17,765 nt of DNA from Ignavibacteriales bacterium. GTDB taxonomy: Bacteria > Bacteroidota > Ignavibacteria > Ignavibacteriales > Ignavibacteriaceae. The number at the start of each line of letters is the position of its first letter. Within the stretch, counting starts at the first letter, position 1. Of the stretch, positions 13,918-17,765 are shown piece after piece. Location of the stretch: contig PLNZ01000213.1 in the NCBI GenBank assembly GCA_003142915.1, positions 1,233 through 18,997 of the forward strand, read 5' to 3'. Both the position numbers and the translations under genes were made by a program. The notes beneath the pieces were generated by a model. It was not told the DNA's origin. It worked only from the letters and a program-made list of their open reading frames with translations, and searched no databases.

Positions 13918-14913
13918 ATGGTAACTCTTACAGCTAAAAGACTTAATACTCTTAAAACACGTTTCCAAGGGTTAAAAATTGCAGTTATTGGAGATATGAT
14001 GCTTGACTGTTATTACCGCGGTGATGTAAAAAGAATTTCCCCAGAGGCCCCTGTACCCGTAGTTGAAGTGGAAAATGAATTTTACAGGTTTGGCGGCGCT
14101 GCTAACGTTATCTTGAATATCTCAAAGCTCGGAGGTATACCATTTCCTGTAGGGATAATAGGACGTGATATCTTCGGAACAATATTTACCTCGTTACTGG
14201 ATGAAGCGGGGATAAAAACCGAAGGAATTAGCGTTGACGAGTCGAGGCCGACAACTGCAAAAACAAGAGTAATTGCAGATCATCAACATCTGGTTAGAAT
14301 AGATCGGGAGAGCAAGCAGTATATCAGCCGTGAAATCCAAAATAAATTATACGGATATATTGAGGACAATATAAAATCATTTGATGGTATTATTTTGCAG
14401 GACTATAACAAAGGAGTGCTTACTCCTTCTATAATTGAGAAAGTGATTTTGCTTGCTAATAAATATAAAGTGCTTATAACTGCTGATCCCAAGTTTAACA
14501 ATTTCTTTTTATACAAGAATGTCGATGTATTCAAACCTAACAGGAAGGAAGCTGAAGACATTCTTGGTTTAAAAATAAAAAATGATGAAGATATTTCGGA
14601 AGTTGGGAAAAAACTTCTTGAGAAACTGAAAGCTAAGAACGTCCTTTTAACTTTGGGCGAGGGTGGTATGGCTGTTTTTAAGAGCGGTAAAAAAGAAAAG
14701 CGGATGCCGACAAAAGCGCACAAGGTTGCAGACGTTTCAGGCGCGGGAGATACGGTTATTTCCACGCTCACAATGGCAATTGCCGCCGGTGCAAATATAT
14801 ATGAAGCTTGCTACCTTGCTAATTATGCAGGCGGCTTAGTATGCGAGGAAGTTGGTATTGTTCCTATTGAGATTGAAAAATTATTTAATACTGTTTTGGA
14901 AGAAAGCAAATGA
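13918..14913 (+). CDS. rfaE1: D-glycero-beta-D-manno-heptose-7-phosphate kinase (HldE kinase domain)
   Basis: This enzyme phosphorylates heptose 7-phosphate at C1 to give heptose 1,7-bisphosphate, a step in ADP-heptose synthesis for the LPS core. The 331-residue protein is a PfkB-type ribokinase-fold enzyme: IAVIGDMMLDCYYRG (21-35), RFGGAANV (57-64), LQDYNKGVL (160-168), TADPKF (188-193), and the catalytic anion-hole motif DVSGAGDT (272-279; base D278). These signatures fit the HldE N-terminal half. In E. coli the kinase and adenylyltransferase are one protein; here they are two genes overlapping by ATGA. The ATG has AAGGA (13907-13911) six bases before it. gmhA, gmhB and hldD are not in the window. 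Confidence 0.92.
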   Translation: MVTLTAKRLNTLKTRFQGLKIAVIGDMMLDCYYRGDVKRISPEAPVPVVEVENEFYRFGGAANVILNISKLGGIPFPVGIIGRDIFGTIFTSLLDEAGIKTEGISVDESRPTTAKTRVIADHQHLVRIDRESKQYISREIQNKLYGYIEDNIKSFDGIILQDYNKGVLTPSIIEKVILLANKYKVLITADPKFNNFFLYKNVDVFKPNRKEAEDILGLKIKNDEDISEVGKKLLEKLKAKNVLLTLGEGGMAVFKSGKKEKRMPTKAHKVADVSGAGDTVISTLTMAIAAGANIYEACYLANYAGGLVCEEVGIVPIEIEKLFNTVLEESK

Positions 14914-15389
14914 ATGAAGTCAAATCGCTTCAAGAAATAAAAGCAATTCGTGAAAAATTTAAAAAAGAAAAAAAGAAGGTTGTGTTCACCAACGGCTGTT
15001 TTGATCTTATTCATGCCGGTCATGTTGATTATCTTTCTAAAGCAAGAAATCTCGGCGATGTATTAATAGTCGGTTTGAACAGTGATGCCTCGGTAAAAAG
15101 ATTAAAAGGAGAAAAGAGACCGATATTGCTTGAAGCTGAAAGAGCATTTATTATTTCAAACTTAAAACCTGTGGATTATGTAACAATATTTGAAGAAGAT
15201 ACTCCCGGTAGGTTGATCGGAGAACTCATTCCCGATATACTAGTGAAAGGAGCAGATTGGGCTATAGAAAATATTGTCGGCAGGGATGTGGTTGAGGCAA
15301 ACGGAGGCGAAGTGAAAACAATTAAATTTGTAAATGATCAATCGACTTCTAAGATTATTGATTCTATCTTGGATAAATTCGGAAGGTAA
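14910..15389 (+). CDS. rfaE2: D-glycero-beta-D-manno-heptose 1-phosphate adenylyltransferase (HldE nucleotidyltransferase domain)
   Basis: This enzyme joins AMP from ATP to heptose 1-phosphate, giving ADP-heptose. The 159-residue protein is a cytidylyltransferase-like fold. It has VVFTNGCFDLIHAGHVDYL (24-42), holding the nucleotide-binding HxGH motif (H35, H38), then GLNSDASVKRLKG (55-67), LVKGADW (111-117), IVGRD, and STSKII (145-150) in place of the more common STTxII. The length matches stand-alone RfaE2 proteins. The ATG overlaps the kinase stop codon (ATGA), so both enzymes are made from one transcript by coupled translation. No terminator is evident after it. Confidence 0.93.
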   Translation: MNEVKSLQEIKAIREKFKKEKKKVVFTNGCFDLIHAGHVDYLSKARNLGDVLIVGLNSDASVKRLKGEKRPILLEAERAFIISNLKPVDYVTIFEEDTPGRLIGELIPDILVKGADWAIENIVGRDVVEANGGEVKTIKFVNDQSTSKIIDSILDKFGR

Positions 15390-15598
15390 AATATTTAACC
15401 TGATTACTGTCTTTGATATGACAAATCTCATCTAACTTAGGATATAAAGGGATAATAATGTTTCTTTGTATTTATATTTTACGTAATGTGGTAAAAATTT
15501 ACAACTCTCGCTGAGATTATTATTTGGTTAATCACTAAGTAATACTAATGAAAAATAATTCAGATTATAAATCAGACACTATTTTATTATAAGTTCAT

Positions 15599-17765
15599 TT
15601 GGAAAAAAATAAAATTAAAATAAAAAAGAAACGAACCCTGCTCCAAAATATTGTTAATGTATTTTTATACACATGGATAACACTGTTGTTTATTTCCCTT
15701 GAATTGTTCGGAATCAGTCAAACCTTAACATTCAGAAAATTCCTTCGCAATGAAGTCATAAATATTGCGAACAATGAATTGAATGGTTATATCAGATTAG
15801 GGAAAATTGACGGTACAATATTTACATCCCTTGTTTTAAGAAACACTATCATAATTATGGGCAGTGATACTTTGTTAAATGCCGGTGTAATTGAAGTAAA
15901 AACAAGCCCACTGCAAATATTTCTAAAAAGAATTTATGTAAGAAAAGTTGAAATAGCAGATGCAAAAATTGCATTCGTTGCAGACAGTACAGGCTCACTG
16001 AATATTTCAAGGTTGTTTCCTTCCAGTCCGAAAGATTCGGTGCATTCAAAGTTCCCATTTAAAATCATTGCTCCTGATGTAAAACTTACGAATGTAAGTT
16101 TTACGATGAAAGATTATAATAATGTTAACAATACAAGGATAAATGATGAATTGAACTTACACAATCTTTCGGTTAAAGATTTAAACCTTTCTTTAACTGC
16201 TTCAGCTGATATAGGTAATAATGAGTATGACATACAAATAAATAACTTTTCATTAACTCCAAATTTGAAATATTTTAAACTAAAAAATTTATCAGGTGAG
16301 CTTTATGTTGATACAAACGGGGTTTATATAAACAACCTGAAAATTCTTACTGATGGCTCGGAAATATTGCTTAAAGCTAAGGTGGATAAATTTAATTTAT
16401 TTGACAGCACTGCATTTTCAAAAATCGAGAAGTCGGATTTTAATGTTAACTTAAAAGCATCCAAATTTAATTTTGATGACCTCTCTTCTTTTATTAAAGA
16501 TGTAGATTTTCTTAAGGGGATAGCATCAGTAGAACTGGAAGCAGCCGGAACGTTAAAAGACTTAACGTATAACCGCATTGAATTAAATTATCTTGATACC
16601 CATCTCGAATTAAAGGGAAAAATTCAAGATGTTCTGAATTCCGATAAAATGTTTATTTCAGCAGATTTTATTAACAGCAGAATAAGAGAAACAGATGCCG
16701 ATAAACTTATACCTTCTTTCGGCATACCGGTTTATAAGGAATACGGTGTTGTAAATTTTGATACATTAAAATATTCTGGCAACCCGCTTAATTTTAGAAC
16801 AACTGCAATTTTTAGAACAGCACAAGGCAGCGCTGGTGTAAGAGGAACTCTTGATTTAAAAAAAGACGATATGCAGTACGATGTTGAATTTACTTCTAAA
16901 AATCTTGATCTTTCACCGCTTACAGGAATTGCTACAAATCTTAATTCAAAGGGCATCATAAAAGGCAGTGGTATTTCGCCGGATAGGTTAAATTCAACTT
17001 TGATATTTGCAAGCAATTGTTCTTTTGGAAAAAACAAAATTTTGGATTCACTGAAATTTGATGCCGATGCTAAAAATAATAATATAAATTATAACCTGGA
17101 ATTAAAATCAGATTCCACTTCTGCAGTAATTGCCGGTAACTTGAATTTTTCAAACAAAGAAGAACCTTCGTATAATCTTTCCGGCATAGTTAAGAGCTTA
17201 AATCTTGCATCATTTACTGGCGATACATTACTAAGAAGCAGTTTGAATTTTGATTTTAACGGGAACGGAAATAGTTTTAATCCCGACGACTTGAATTTAT
17301 ACTTTACTTTAGATTTAAGCAAGTCGATGATTCATAATGTATTTATTGATAGTACAAAAGCTATTGTCGATATTCGCAGCAATGATAAAGGGGAAAGAGT
17401 AATAAACTTAATTTCCGATCTTGCCGATATTACTTTTACAGGTAAATTTTCCATCAATAAGACAATAGAATTTATAAGCAAAGAAGCAGGCTTAATTTCC
17501 GGTGAGGTTCAGGATAAAATGAATTCTATCCTTTACCCGGACTCTGTTTTTAACAGGCAGGTAAAGACGGGAATAGCAGTACAGACTTTAAGGCAGAAAA
17601 AATTAGCTCCTTCTTTACCTGCGTCAATGTATATAAAATATTATATGGAGTTTAAAGACTTTAATCTACTCTCCCTCTTCTTGGACAGCAATCAATTCAG
17701 TATAGATGGAAATGTGAGCGGCGAGTTTAAAAATAACGGAAATGATATTTTTGTTTCCGTCAATA
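15599..17765 (+). CDS. TamB/AsmA-like envelope protein (3' partial)
   Basis: The frame is open from an in-frame TAA at 15590 to the right edge, giving at least 722 residues with no stop. The N-terminus is strongly basic (KNKIKIKKKR), followed by one membrane segment (about residues 19-39). A long series of short beta-rich repeats follows, such as GYIRLGKIDGTIFTSLVLRN, VEVKTSP-type strands and DSTGSLNISRLF (about 129-140). This matches the start of AsmA/TamB-family proteins, which anchor in the inner membrane and span the periplasm as a hydrophobic groove for lipid transport or outer-membrane protein assembly. The DUF490-type C-terminus that would prove TamB is outside the window. The start is a TTG (15599), the only plausible initiator near the upstream stop; the next in-frame ATG would remove the membrane segment. 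No ribosome site is visible. A link with BamA-type assembly is inferred from the family. Confidence 0.75.
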   Translation, partial: MEKNKIKIKKKRTLLQNIVNVFLYTWITLLFISLELFGISQTLTFRKFLRNEVINIANNELNGYIRLGKIDGTIFTSLVLRNTIIIMGSDTLLNAGVIEVKTSPLQIFLKRIYVRKVEIADAKIAFVADSTGSLNISRLFPSSPKDSVHSKFPFKIIAPDVKLTNVSFTMKDYNNVNNTRINDELNLHNLSVKDLNLSLTASADIGNNEYDIQINNFSLTPNLKYFKLKNLSGELYVDTNGVYINNLKILTDGSEILLKAKVDKFNLFDSTAFSKIEKSDFNVNLKASKFNFDDLSSFIKDVDFLKGIASVELEAAGTLKDLTYNRIELNYLDTHLELKGKIQDVLNSDKMFISADFINSRIRETDADKLIPSFGIPVYKEYGVVNFDTLKYSGNPLNFRTTAIFRTAQGSAGVRGTLDLKKDDMQYDVEFTSKNLDLSPLTGIATNLNSKGIIKGSGISPDRLNSTLIFASNCSFGKNKILDSLKFDADAKNNNINYNLELKSDSTSAVIAGNLNFSNKEEPSYNLSGIVKSLNLASFTGDTLLRSSLNFDFNGNGNSFNPDDLNLYFTLDLSKSMIHNVFIDSTKAIVDIRSNDKGERVINLISDLADITFTGKFSINKTIEFISKEAGLISGEVQDKMNSILYPDSVFNRQVKTGIAVQTLRQKKLAPSLPASMYIKYYMEFKDFNLLSLFLDSNQFSIDGNVSGEFKNNGNDIFVSVN

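Noticed and set aside
14403..14771. Reverse-strand reading frame of 122 codons inside the heptose kinase gene
   Set aside because: The forward frame has all kinase motifs; the reverse frame is a Ser/Phe-rich mirror of AT-rich coding sequence.
15458..15514. Small open frame of 18 codons in the gap before the TamB-like gene
   Set aside because: It is too short, has no clear ribosome site or recognisable pattern, and lies in AT-rich intergenic DNA.
15390..15598. Promoter for the TamB-like gene
   Set aside because: TTGGTT at 15524 and TACTAA at 15543 are only 13 bases apart, too close for a working pair, and no better match was found.
1..17765. CRISPR array, tRNA, transposase or phage genes
   Set aside because: No regularly spaced direct repeats, cloverleaf-like sequence or mobile-element protein motifs were seen on either strand.

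Overview
This window comes from an AT-rich Gram-negative bacterium. It probably belongs to the Bacteroidota/Chlorobi/Ignavibacteria side of the FCB group. The evidence is a lipid A gene set (lpxD, lpxC, lpxA), an LpxC-FabZ fusion of the kind known from that group, a secreted 'two-component regulator propeller' protein, and promoter elements that partly fit the Bacteroidota -7 motif TAnnTTTG. Start codons are often TTG or GTG, and Shine-Dalgarno sites are absent in front of several genes. The phylum is an inference; no rRNA or tRNA gene is present to test it. All supported genes lie on the + strand.

Layout. Bases 1-777 hold the end of a probable methyltransferase gene and a GNAT acetyltransferase. 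A 419-base gene-free stretch follows, ending in a well-formed promoter with an internal palindrome. This drives lexA and two small genes (1197-2567): a WYL-like protein and a protein with a degenerate PD-(D/E)XK-like fold. After a second gene-free stretch (2568-2947) comes the main envelope cluster: uppS, bamA, two skp/ompH paralogues, lpxD, lpxC-fabZ, lpxA, and a lipM-like octanoyltransferase overlapping lpxA by an ATGA. Then come panB, a secreted seven-bladed propeller protein, a split hldE pair (heptose kinase and adenylyltransferase, also ATGA-overlapped), and a large TamB/AsmA-like gene that runs off the right edge.

How the genes fit together. UppS makes the undecaprenyl carrier lipid. 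LpxA, LpxC and LpxD carry out the first three steps of lipid A synthesis, and FabZ competes for the same 3-hydroxyacyl-ACP pool. The HldE pair makes ADP-heptose precursors for the LPS core. BamA, the Skp-like chaperones and the TamB-like protein build the outer membrane. The gene order uppS-bamA-skp-lpxD-(fabZ)-lpxA mirrors the proteobacterial cluster, but cdsA and rseP are missing between uppS and bamA, and lpxB does not follow lpxA.

I see no CRISPR array, prophage, transposase or tRNA. No clearly new multi-gene system stands out. The points most worth a second look are the lexA operator and its two small companion genes, the inverted repeats with mutually exclusive stems in three gaps, and the lipM-like gene coupled to lpxA.
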